Shown here: piece after piece, positions 1-6,049 of the stretch
Layout: each line of letters opens with the position of its first letter
Numbering within the stretch: the first letter of the stretch is position 1
Origin: Thermotogaceae bacterium
Lineage (GTDB): Bacteria; Thermotogota; Thermotogae; Thermotogales; Thermotogaceae
Assembly: GCA_021161105.1 (NCBI GenBank)
Contig: JAGHBG010000039.1
Coordinates: forward strand, 1 to 8,638
Direction of reading: 5' to 3'
Length of the DNA stretch: 8,638 bases
Made by a program: the position numbers and the translations under genes
Notes under the pieces: generated by a model
The model's database searches: none
What the model was told of the DNA's origin: nothing
Seen by the model: only the letters and a program-made list of their open reading frames with translations

Positions 1-460
1 ATTTTCTCTCACCGATGAAGTTATCTTCTTTCTTAGAATACTCATCAAATTTTTCTTCTGGAAGTTTATAAATATACTTTATTACTTTTAAAAACAGATC
101 AGCAGGAAGATAGCCTGGAACATAGGTTATAGCAACGAGTTTCTCTTTCTCATACTGGAAGAACCAGAGTGTTGGAGTAGCACGAACGTTGAACTTCTGG
201 AAAAGCTCTATATTTTCATCTGCATAAACTGTTGCCGTTATGTAATTTATGCTAAGAAACTTCTGAACTTTTTCATCTTGAAGCGTTGTAGAATTAAGCA
301 GTTTGCAATAACCACAGGTTTTCATTTCAAATATCAGAACTATTTTTTTCTGCTCTATTCTTGCTAATTCCTGTGCGACATCAAAGTCATGAACAACAGC
401 AAAAGCTAAAAGGTGAGATGAAAAAATAACGGCAGCCACAAATGCAAGAATTTTTCTCAT
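1..460 (-). CDS. Secreted thioredoxin-fold protein (partial, C-terminus beyond left edge)
   Basis: Reading leftward from an ATG at 460, 153 codons are open without a stop, so the gene is cut by the window edge. Residues 1-21 form a signal peptide (short K/R start, hydrophobic core, AFA before the likely cleavage site), placing the protein outside the cytoplasmic membrane. A thioredoxin core follows: a beta strand (IVLIFEM), the redox motif C49-G-Y-C52, and the cis-proline motif R-A-T-P96-T typical of thioredoxin-like folds. Such proteins reduce or exchange disulfides in extracytoplasmic proteins. The start is supported by an AGAGGAGG ribosome binding site at 467-474 in the 16-nt gap after the CcdA gene, which implies co-transcription. 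CcdA is the expected electron donor by family knowledge. The natural substrate is not evident. It could be a TlpA/SoxW-like or general thioredoxin-like protein; the missing end prevents a finer call. Confidence 0.88.
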   Translation of the reverse strand, partial: MRKILAFVAAVIFSSHLLAFAVVHDFDVAQELARIEQKKIVLIFEMKTCGYCKLLNSTTLQDEKVQKFLSINYITATVYADENIELFQKFNVRATPTLWFFQYEKEKLVAITYVPGYLPADLFLKVIKYIYKLPEEKFDEYSKKEDNFIGERK

Positions 461-476
461 GGTTAGTCCTCCTCTT

Positions 477-1115
477 TCAAAAAACAAATTTCCCAGAAAC
501 TATCAGAATCCCAATTACTATGATAAAAACTGCTCCGAGAGATTTTACCACTCTGAAAATCCTTTTTAATTTCTCGCTTTTATCGTACCACCTATCAATA
601 ATCTTTCCAAAAATGAGAAGCGGCAAACTCATTCCAAGCGAATAAGAAAAAAGAAGAAGCGCTGAATAAATACTCTTTTTACAAGAAGCAAGTATCAATA
701 TACTTGCAAGAACAGGAGTCGAGCAAGGCATCCAGGAAAGCCCGATAAGAGTTCCTAATATAAAGGACGGCAAGCTATAACCATGCTCTATAGAAAATTT
801 AGTGATTTTCCCAAGCTTGAATATATTTATATTAGAAAGCATCAAAACTCCCATAACAATTATCAGTATTCCCGTTATTTTCTTACTTGTCAAAGAAACC
901 AAAAATCCACCTATCTCACTGGAGAAAATTCCCGCTAAAACAAACACCATAGAAAAGCCAATTAGGAACATGACAAGGTTAAAAAAACCCTTTTTGGAAA
1001 ACACTACAGAAACAAAAAAGGGTATTAAGGGTAAAATACAAGGCGTGAAAAACGAGATAAGCCCATGAAGGAAAGCTATCCAAAGATCTACTTTCACCAC
1101 AGCAAATGGTTCCAT
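477..1115 (-). CDS. ccdA: CcdA-family transmembrane thiol-disulfide electron carrier
   Basis: The 212-residue, very hydrophobic protein has about six membrane segments and matches the CcdA/DsbD-beta family in size and motifs. The two family cysteines are visible: C26 in T-P-C-I-L-P (first segment) and C131 in W-M-P-C-S-T-P (fourth segment). In CcdA these form the redox pair that takes electrons from cytoplasmic thioredoxin and passes them outward to extracytoplasmic thioredoxin-like proteins. A third cysteine, C145, follows shortly after the second motif. The next gene downstream encodes a secreted C-G-Y-C thioredoxin-fold protein, an obvious partner. The ATG at 1115 lies 7 nt after the stop of the upstream Cys-rich gene, with only a weak GCGGGG ribosome site, so translational coupling is likely. 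In-frame GTG codons at residues 6-7 are an alternative start. No cytochrome c assembly genes are nearby, so a general thiol-reducing role is more likely than haem ligation. Confidence 0.9.
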   Translation of the reverse strand: MEPFAVVKVDLWIAFLHGLISFFTPCILPLIPFFVSVVFSKKGFFNLVMFLIGFSMVFVLAGIFSSEIGGFLVSLTSKKITGILIIVMGVLMLSNINIFKLGKITKFSIEHGYSLPSFILGTLIGLSWMPCSTPVLASILILASCKKSIYSALLLFSYSLGMSLPLLIFGKIIDRWYDKSEKLKRIFRVVKSLGAVFIIVIGILIVSGKFVF

Positions 1116-1122
1116 ATATCAT

Positions 1123-1374
1123 TTACCCCGCTTTTATGAAAGCTTTAACCTTCTTATCAATTTTCCAGCTTGGACACCTTTCGTCGTAATTCACTTCTTT
1201 TTCCTTAACCTCGCAAAAAGCTCTTTCATCCACTTCTATTCTCATAACATAACCAGCACAGAACTTATCAATTCCAGCTATGTTTTTTTTCGAACTGTAA
1301 TGTTTGCAACTGAAGCATCTTTTGGAAGATATAGATATATCTCCATCTATGATTAAAAATCTTCCTGTACTCAT
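1123..1374 (-). CDS. Small cysteine-rich protein of unknown function
   Basis: From the ATG at 1374 this is an 83-residue soluble protein with no signal peptide or membrane segment. I do not recognise the family. It has five cysteines at residues 20, 23, 39, 54 and 67: a C-F-S-C-K-H-Y knuckle, two isolated cysteines and a terminal C-P-S-W. This pattern would suit a zinc or iron-sulfur site, or a thiol substrate; the call is inference. I prefer ATG 1374 because GGGGTGGT (1379-1386) sits 4 nt upstream. A GTG three codons earlier (1383) would lie inside that ribosome site. It is the first gene of the operon, 7 nt before ccdA, with its own promoter at 1408-1437. The position ahead of a membrane thiol carrier and a secreted thioredoxin suggests a redox or metal role in the cytoplasm. 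The gene is clearly meant to be translated, since it is tightly packed with a good ribosome site. Confidence 0.72.
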   Translation of the reverse strand: MSTGRFLIIDGDISISSKRCFSCKHYSSKKNIAGIDKFCAGYVMRIEVDERAFCEVKEKEVNYDERCPSWKIDKKVKAFIKAG

Positions 1375-1391
1375 GCTTACCACCCCACATT

Positions 1392-1409
1392 ATGAGATTT
1401 TTTTCTCAT
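1392..1409. repeat. Perfect inverted repeat at the redox-operon start site
   Basis: ATGAGA (1392-1397) and TCTCAT (1404-1409) form a perfect 6-bp inverted repeat around a run of six T. It abuts and slightly overlaps the -10 box of the minus-strand promoter and spans the predicted transcription start. That position would suit an operator, or a 5'-end hairpin in the leader RNA. With T-rich spacing it could also arise by chance in AT-rich DNA. No regulator gene lies in the window. Confidence 0.45.
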
Positions 1410-1437
1410 TATATATCCGATAACAATATTATTACAA
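1408..1437 (-). promoter_or_regulatory. Sigma-70-like promoter of the redox operon
   Basis: On the minus strand the sequence has TTGTAA (1432-1437), an 18-nt spacer, and a perfect TATAAT (1408-1413). The -35 matches the consensus at four of six positions. Transcription would start near 1400, about 26 nt before the ATG of the Cys-rich gene, leaving room for its ribosome binding site. It fits the divergent layout with prfB. Confidence 0.6.
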
Positions 1438-1470
1438 AAATTCTCACAAGTAAAGTTTAATCCAGTGAAA

Positions 1471-1479
1471 TGGTAAAAT
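1471..1479 (+). promoter_or_regulatory. Extended -10 promoter element for prfB-bamA
   Basis: TG-G-TAAAAT reads as an extended -10 (TGn plus a hexamer close to TATAAT). There is no good -35 at 17 nt, which extended -10 promoters tolerate. Transcription would begin near 1486, giving a leader of about 50 nt. A short stem (CTCTC 1483-1487 with GGGAG 1492-1496, TGAA loop) lies at the predicted 5' end. The element is the only promoter candidate I see for prfB. Confidence 0.45.
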
Positions 1480-1521
1480 TAACTCTCTGAAGGGAGCACT
1501 TTTGTGTTAGGATAAGTAATT

Positions 1522-1529
1522 GGAGGTGA
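1522..1529 (+). promoter_or_regulatory. Ribosome binding site that decides the prfB start
   Basis: GGAGGTGA is a strong anti-Shine-Dalgarno match. It ends 1 nt before a TTG at 1531 but 7 nt before a GTG at 1537. The spacing therefore favours GTG 1537 over the longer TTG reading. Confidence 0.75.
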
Positions 1530-1536
1530 GTTGAAA

Positions 1537-2646
1537 GTGATAGGTTATGATCTAAAAGTGAAGATAGAAGACCTGCAAAAGAAATTCAACGATGCAATGA
1601 AAGTTTTTAATAAGGAAGAAAAGAAAAAGAGACTCGATGAGGTCGAAAGAATCATGTCATCTTCTGACTTCTGGAATGATCCAAAAAAAGCTCAGGAAAT
1701 AACAAAAGAGGCTCAAAAAATAAGGAAATTATTTGAAGAAGCAAAAGAAATAGAAGGGCTGTTTGAAGACGTAGAGGTAGCCATAGAACTGTCTGACGAA
1801 GATCCAGAGATGGTTTCTCATGTTGAAGACCTTGTCAGAGAAATAGAAGGAAGGGTTAGAACTTTCGAGCTTGAAATGATTCTAAATGGAAGATATGATC
1901 AAAACAACGCTTACCTGTCTATCCATCCTGGAGCGGGAGGAACTGAATCTCATGATTGGGCACAGATGCTCCTGCGGATGTACACAAGGTGGGCAGAGAA
2001 AAAAGGATTTGATGTAGAAACAGTCGATTTCCAGCCGGGAGAAGAGGCAGGAATAAAGAGTGCAACAATATTGATAAAGGGAGAATACGCCTACGGATAC
2101 CTTAAACACGAAAGAGGTGTTCACAGGCTGGTCAGAATATCCCCTTTTGACGCCTCAAGAAGAAGACACACTTCTTTTGCATCCGTGAATGTTATACCTG
2201 AGATAACTGACGATGTGGATATAGAGATAAAACCTGATGAGATAAGAATAGATACCTTCAGAGCTTCTGGACATGGTGGTCAGTATGTTAACAAGACAGA
2301 ATCAGCTGTTAGGATTACCCATATTCCCACAGGAATTGTCGTTTCTATACAGACTGAAAGATCCCAGCATAAAAATAAAGAAACTGCTATGAAAATTCTA
2401 AAGGCAAGGCTTCTCCAGCTTGAATTTGAAAAAAGGAGAAAAGAAATTGAAAATATTCAGGGAGAACTCAAAAAAATTGAATGGGGAAGTCAGATAAGAT
2501 CCTACATAATGCATCCTTACAACCTTGTTAAAGATCACAGAACCGGCGTTGAAACTTCTGATGTTAATTCTGTCATGGACGGGGAAATTGATTTATTCAT
2601 AGAAACAGAGCTCGTTTATTTTGCACAAAGGGGTGAAGTAGAGTGA
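1537..2646 (+). CDS. prfB: Peptide chain release factor 2 (RF2)
   Basis: Class I release factor that reads UGA and UAA in the ribosomal A site and triggers hydrolysis of peptidyl-tRNA. From GTG 1537 it is 369 residues. An N-terminal helical, coiled-coil-rich domain comes first. It is followed by the central domain with the RF2 stop-codon tripeptide S202-P203-F204 and the catalytic G247-G248-Q249 loop within S-G-H-G-G-Q-Y-V-N-K-T-E-S-A. SPF rather than P-x-T marks RF2, not RF1. The first residues (I-G-Y-D-L-K-V-K) line up with my memory of the Thermotoga RF2 start, supporting GTG over TTG 1531. Many bacteria control prfB by a +1 frameshift at an in-frame UGA; here the frame is continuous and there is no CTT-TGA slippery site, so that control is absent. 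Its own stop is TGA, and that codon overlaps the GTG start of the next gene. Confidence 0.96.
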   Translation: MIGYDLKVKIEDLQKKFNDAMKVFNKEEKKKRLDEVERIMSSSDFWNDPKKAQEITKEAQKIRKLFEEAKEIEGLFEDVEVAIELSDEDPEMVSHVEDLVREIEGRVRTFELEMILNGRYDQNNAYLSIHPGAGGTESHDWAQMLLRMYTRWAEKKGFDVETVDFQPGEEAGIKSATILIKGEYAYGYLKHERGVHRLVRISPFDASRRRHTSFASVNVIPEITDDVDIEIKPDEIRIDTFRASGHGGQYVNKTESAVRITHIPTGIVVSIQTERSQHKNKETAMKILKARLLQLEFEKRRKEIENIQGELKKIEWGSQIRSYIMHPYNLVKDHRTGVETSDVNSVMDGEIDLFIETELVYFAQRGEVE

Positions 2647-4904
2647 GAAAATTCGCTGCTATTATACTGATATTAGTAACTTTAGTGGCTTTTTCTGTAA
2701 CAATCTCCAGGGTGAAATTTGTTGGCCTCGAAAATGTAAGCGAAGCTCAGCTTGAAATCCTTTTAAAAGGTTATCTTGGTGAAGATATACCCCTAAATGC
2801 TGTGGTAAACGAAATAGAAATGATGAAAAGGCTAATAATGGATACTGGGTATTTTTCTGACATAAGGTCGCGTTTTGATCTCGATGCGGAAGGGAACCTT
2901 ATCGTGGAATTTGTTGTCAGGGAAAATCCTGTGATTGAGAAGGTTGAGTACAAAATAAACGGCCCAAAGTTAGTAGAAGAAAGCGAGATATCCTCCAGTA
3001 TTGCAGTAAAAGAAGGAACCATTTTAAACACCAATGATTTAAAAGACACCGTTGAGAATATCAGAAAATTATACGGAGAATCTGGATATTTCCTTGTAGA
3101 TGTCCAGGCTAATTTGAATCCTTCTACGGTTTTAACGATAAACATCGACGAGTATGGAGTGTGGGACATAGTATTTAAAGGAGAAGTAGAAGAAGAGCTT
3201 GATTTTAATGAACTTAAAAAAGGTCTGAATCTTCAAACATTAAAAGACTATTACGACACACCGTGGTGGATCAGGTGGATAAAAGATAAGAAAAAGTCCT
3301 ATCCTAAGGTGGAAGATGTTCAAAGAATGTTGAGCTTCCTATCTCAGAAATATTACTTTGTCAACATAAATATAAAACCTCAACCCGTTTACAAGAAAGA
3401 TATAGAAGACAAAGCTGTAAACCTTGTTTTTTACACATCCTTGAGAAAAATCGTGGAAGACGGCAGTCTGGTAAAAGAAGTTGAAATTACTGGAAACAGC
3501 CTTGTTAACACTCAGGATCTGATGAAAATAGCTTCTTCATTGAAAGGTAAAAAAGTAACAAACATAGAAGTTCTCAGAACAGCTCAAAAGATCCTTGACC
3601 TTTACAATCAAAAAGGATATTTGATGACATGGCTAAATACAGAATTCAATGAAGGTACTCTTAAATTTAAAGTTTTGGAGAAACGAGTAAGGCATGTTGT
3701 TTATGAGTTCATCTCACCAACCGAGGATTGCAGAATCGACTATATAAGCGATACAAAAGAAGTCAAAGATTATGGTTGCACTTTTACACATACAAAGGAA
3801 TTTTTGATAGATGATCTTGTAACCACAAAACCCGGTGATCCGCTATATCAGTTAAAACTTGCGGACACCTATGGGGCGATAAACAGGTCAAATTACTTTG
3901 AGCAGGTTGATATTCTCCCGCTTGGAACAAAAGATTCAACGCAGGTTGATATTCTTATCAAAATGAAAGAAAAAGAGAAAAAATTCCAGTTCATGGGAGC
4001 CTTATCCTGGGGGCCTCCAGGTGAAAACAAAGCTTTCTGGGAAGGTTTTGGTGGTCAGCTAAGCTTATCAACGACAAATCCCTGGGGAAGAGGTCAGAAC
4101 ATATCTTTAAGCACATTCCTGGGATTTGATAAAAAAAGCCTGTCGTTATCCTACGGGCTTCCAAGACCTTTCATGCTGCCAATGAAGTTCGACACTGCTC
4201 TATCTTACGAATACTTAACGGATGCTACAACAACACAGTCTACATCCACAATAAATTATTCTATAGCTCTTTCAACACTTCCAATTAACAACAACATATT
4301 CTCCGTTTATTACAGGGTAGAATCAATGTTGCCAGACTGGGAGTTTACCAATGTGGCTGGAATATCTCATGTATGGGATTCAAGAGACAGCGCCCTTAAC
4401 CCAATGAAAGGTGTTATGATTCACGAGAGTTTGGAAAAGGGTGGCTTTGTACCAGCTGAAGCGAAATCTTACTATAAGGTAACAGGAGATTTTGAAGCAT
4501 ACATTCCCATTTATGGAAACTTCTATTTTGCTTTAAGAGGGTTTGGAGGATATGTATACAACGAAAAAGGAGAGGAATTGATTGTTCCTGCACCATTTGA
4601 TACGGTGAGAGGGCAGGTAATATCAGGAGAATACGCCTATAGGTTATCAGCGGAGATAAGGTACTCCATCTATAAATACCCTGTTCCTGTGAACGCTGTC
4701 GCGTTTTATGACCTTGGAAATGGAACAAATGATATAAATGAACTCCCGAACTTTGTTTCATCGACAGGTGCTGGACTCAATATAGTGGTTCCAATGCTTG
4801 GACCTATCGAAGTAGGCATAGCATACAAAACCCCTGAAAACAACTGGGATATATACTTCGTATTTGGAGTGAAAAATTTTGGAATTTTACCTGGTGTTAG
4901 ATAA
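2643..4904 (+). CDS. bamA: BamA-like outer-membrane assembly protein (five POTRA domains plus Omp85 barrel)
   Basis: Omp85-family protein expected to fold beta-barrels into the outer membrane (the toga, if this is Thermotogota). A signal peptide covers residues 1-18. Five POTRA repeats follow, starting near residues 21, 95, 173, 277 and 349. The third carries the P207-W208-W209 motif also found in POTRA3 of proteobacterial BamA, which argues for BamA over TamA. The barrel runs from about 448 to 746, with D579-S-R-D...N-P-M-K-G and V655-R-G-Q, matching the Omp85 lid-loop V-R-G-[YF] except for Gln. The only two cysteines of 753 residues, C363 and C379, sit in an insertion in POTRA5. The last strand ends at F746 and is followed by a seven-residue tail ending in Arg, not the usual terminal aromatic. 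Start GTG overlaps the prfB stop (GTGA), with AAAGGGGTGA at 2627-2635 as ribosome site, so translation is coupled to prfB. Confidence 0.92.
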   Translation: MRKFAAIILILVTLVAFSVTISRVKFVGLENVSEAQLEILLKGYLGEDIPLNAVVNEIEMMKRLIMDTGYFSDIRSRFDLDAEGNLIVEFVVRENPVIEKVEYKINGPKLVEESEISSSIAVKEGTILNTNDLKDTVENIRKLYGESGYFLVDVQANLNPSTVLTINIDEYGVWDIVFKGEVEEELDFNELKKGLNLQTLKDYYDTPWWIRWIKDKKKSYPKVEDVQRMLSFLSQKYYFVNINIKPQPVYKKDIEDKAVNLVFYTSLRKIVEDGSLVKEVEITGNSLVNTQDLMKIASSLKGKKVTNIEVLRTAQKILDLYNQKGYLMTWLNTEFNEGTLKFKVLEKRVRHVVYEFISPTEDCRIDYISDTKEVKDYGCTFTHTKEFLIDDLVTTKPGDPLYQLKLADTYGAINRSNYFEQVDILPLGTKDSTQVDILIKMKEKEKKFQFMGALSWGPPGENKAFWEGFGGQLSLSTTNPWGRGQNISLSTFLGFDKKSLSLSYGLPRPFMLPMKFDTALSYEYLTDATTTQSTSTINYSIALSTLPINNNIFSVYYRVESMLPDWEFTNVAGISHVWDSRDSALNPMKGVMIHESLEKGGFVPAEAKSYYKVTGDFEAYIPIYGNFYFALRGFGGYVYNEKGEELIVPAPFDTVRGQVISGEYAYRLSAEIRYSIYKYPVPVNAVAFYDLGNGTNDINELPNFVSSTGAGLNIVVPMLGPIEVGIAYKTPENNWDIYFVFGVKNFGILPGVR

Positions 4905-4992
4905 GAAAATGAAATTACTAATTAACTGAAAATGATCTTTCATACAACACCGAAAGAGCGAAAGAGTGAGTAGTTTTGTTTAAAAGGTGGTA

Positions 4993-5028
4993 ATAAGTTC
5001 ATATTAACTTATAAAGCCTGAATATGAA
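4993..5028. repeat. Two overlapping, mutually exclusive inverted repeats
   Basis: ATAAGTT (4993-4999) pairs perfectly with AACTTAT (5006-5012) across a 6-nt loop. TTCATATT (4998-5005) pairs perfectly with AATATGAA (5021-5028) across 15 nt. Both use 4998-4999, and the loop of the first is part of the stem of the second, so an RNA could form only one at a time. Both stems are AT-rich and neither has a T-tract after it. Confidence 0.45.
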
Positions 5029-5030
5029 GT

Positions 5031-5064
5031 GCCGGTGTGATGTTCAGTGAATTATAATCACGGC
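5031..5064. repeat. Imperfect GC-flanked hairpin in the convergent gap
   Basis: GCCG(GTG)TGAT at 5031-5041 pairs with ATCACGGC at 5057-5064: eight base pairs with a 3-nt bulge and a 15-nt loop. It directly follows the pair of alternative hairpins. It could stabilise the 3' end of the bamA transcript, but there is no T-run to make it an intrinsic terminator. Confidence 0.35.
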
Positions 5065-5140
5065 AAATATGGAAAAGGGAGAGTGATTGAAGAATTTTCA
5101 AAAGGTTTTTTCTTTCCTGGTAGGTTCTCTCAATGCATTT

Positions 5141-6049
5141 TCAAATTCTGATATTAATTCCGAGCTCTTTCATTCTATCTTTTACCTCATCAAGGGTTGG
5201 CATAGCTGATGAACTTCCCCTTCTTTCCACAACAATAGATGACAGAACTACACCAAGTTTTGCGCTATCTTCATCACTGAGCCCTTTCAATCTTCCATAA
5301 ATGAAACCAGCGTTGAAGGCATCTCCTGCACCTGTTGTATCAACAACTTTAGTTTGTATAGCAGGCACCTCACAGATATTTTTCCCGTCGAAAATTTTTA
5401 CCCCTTTTTCTCCCATTTTAACAACGAGAACTTCTACTCCTTTTTTAAAAAAAGTTTTCACAGCCTTTTCAATATCATTCTTTCTAGATACCTGCAATAT
5501 CTCTCTTTCATTCGGTGACATGTAGTCTATATAAGGAAATGCATCCCATGGAACATCTGAGGGAAATGAAGTGTCAGCATAAACCATCATTCCAGCTCTT
5601 TTCACCATTGAAGAAAGCTCAAAAATGCTATCTGCTGGTATGCCAAATTGAATAAAAAGGGCATCACCTTCTTCAACCAGCGTCCAGTCTATCAACTCCG
5701 GGGTGAACTTTTCATTCACTCCAGGATAGTTGAACATTGTATTCTCTCCATCCTTGGTAACAACAATAGCGGTTCTTCCTGTTTTTCCCCTGCAGGTCTT
5801 AAGATGAGAAATATCTACTCCTTCATCCAAAAGGGTCTTTTTTAAAAACTCACCCTCAAGATCATTACCAACACAGCCTGTTACCACTACATCTACTCCC
5901 AGTCTTCTCAAGGCTCTTGAAACATTGCCAGCTTTTCCTCCAAGGTCGACTATAATGTCTTTTGATACATTATTATCATTTATGGAGATCCTGTCTACAT
6001 AATAAAAAGCATCCACATTGAACTTTCCTGCAACTATAACCTTCTTCAC
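5141..6049 (-). CDS. PfkB/ribokinase-family carbohydrate kinase, substrate unknown
   Basis: A 302-residue cytoplasmic kinase expected to phosphorylate a sugar or nucleoside with ATP; the length is normal for the family. The N-terminal signature G37-G38-K-A-G-N-V-S-R-A-L-R-R-L-G binds the sugar side. S178-P-N180-E-R-E183 fits the N-x-x-E motif involved in Mg2+ and phosphate. D237-T-T-G-A-G-D243 is the second PfkB signature, with D243 as the likely catalytic base and an anion hole before it. The substrate cannot be read from these motifs: ribokinase-like, fructokinase, 2-keto-3-deoxygluconate kinase or adenosine kinase-like roles all remain open. Start GTG overlaps the TGA of plsX by GTGA, with AGAGGTGA six nt upstream, so it is coupled to plsX. 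It is the last gene of the operon and occupies the place after plsX where many bacteria carry fabH. Confidence 0.9.
   Translation of the reverse strand: MKKVIVAGKFNVDAFYYVDRISINDNNVSKDIIVDLGGKAGNVSRALRRLGVDVVVTGCVGNDLEGEFLKKTLLDEGVDISHLKTCRGKTGRTAIVVTKDGENTMFNYPGVNEKFTPELIDWTLVEEGDALFIQFGIPADSIFELSSMVKRAGMMVYADTSFPSDVPWDAFPYIDYMSPNEREILQVSRKNDIEKAVKTFFKKGVEVLVVKMGEKGVKIFDGKNICEVPAIQTKVVDTTGAGDAFNAGFIYGRLKGLSDEDSAKLGVVLSSIVVERRGSSSAMPTLDEVKDRMKELGINIRI

Larger units (their letters stand above)
4905..5140. other. Gap between convergent bamA and sugar-kinase genes
   Basis: I find no gene in this 236-nt gap. The longest start-stop reading with a ribosome-like site is 22 codons and runs into the kinase gene. 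The gap holds several inverted repeats, listed separately, but no GC-rich stem followed by a T-run in either direction. Terminators for the two converging transcripts are therefore not obvious. A perfect TATAAT (5053-5058) has no matching -35. A tandem GAAAGAGc/GAAAGAGt lies around 4950-4965. A structured 3' UTR or a small RNA are possible explanations. Confidence 0.5.

Noticed and set aside
1483..1496. Short CTCTC/GGGAG stem in the prfB leader as a regulatory element
   Set aside because: It is five base pairs with one G-T wobble; too small to support a riboswitch or attenuator claim.
1531..1600. Possible programmed frameshift in prfB
   Set aside because: The reading frame is continuous, with no in-frame UGA near the N-terminus and no CTT-TGA slippery site.
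4414..4761. Minus-strand open frame of 115 codons within bamA
   Set aside because: It is antisense to the conserved barrel region and has no recognisable domain.
4927..4942. TGAAA/TTTCA inverted repeat just after the bamA stop as a terminator
   Set aside because: The stem is only 5 bp, AT-rich and has no T-run after it.
5053..5058. Perfect TATAAT in the convergent gap
   Set aside because: There is no acceptable -35 or extended -10 beside it and no gene downstream on that strand; such hexamers occur by chance in AT-rich DNA.
5087..5101. TTGAA/TTCAA inverted repeat as a terminator before the T-rich stretch at 5106
   Set aside because: The stem is too weak, and the T-run does not follow it directly.
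5083..5151. A 22-codon reading from GTG 5083 on the plus strand with an AGGGAGA-like site
   Set aside because: It is very short, low in complexity (Phe-rich) and runs antisense into the end of the kinase gene.
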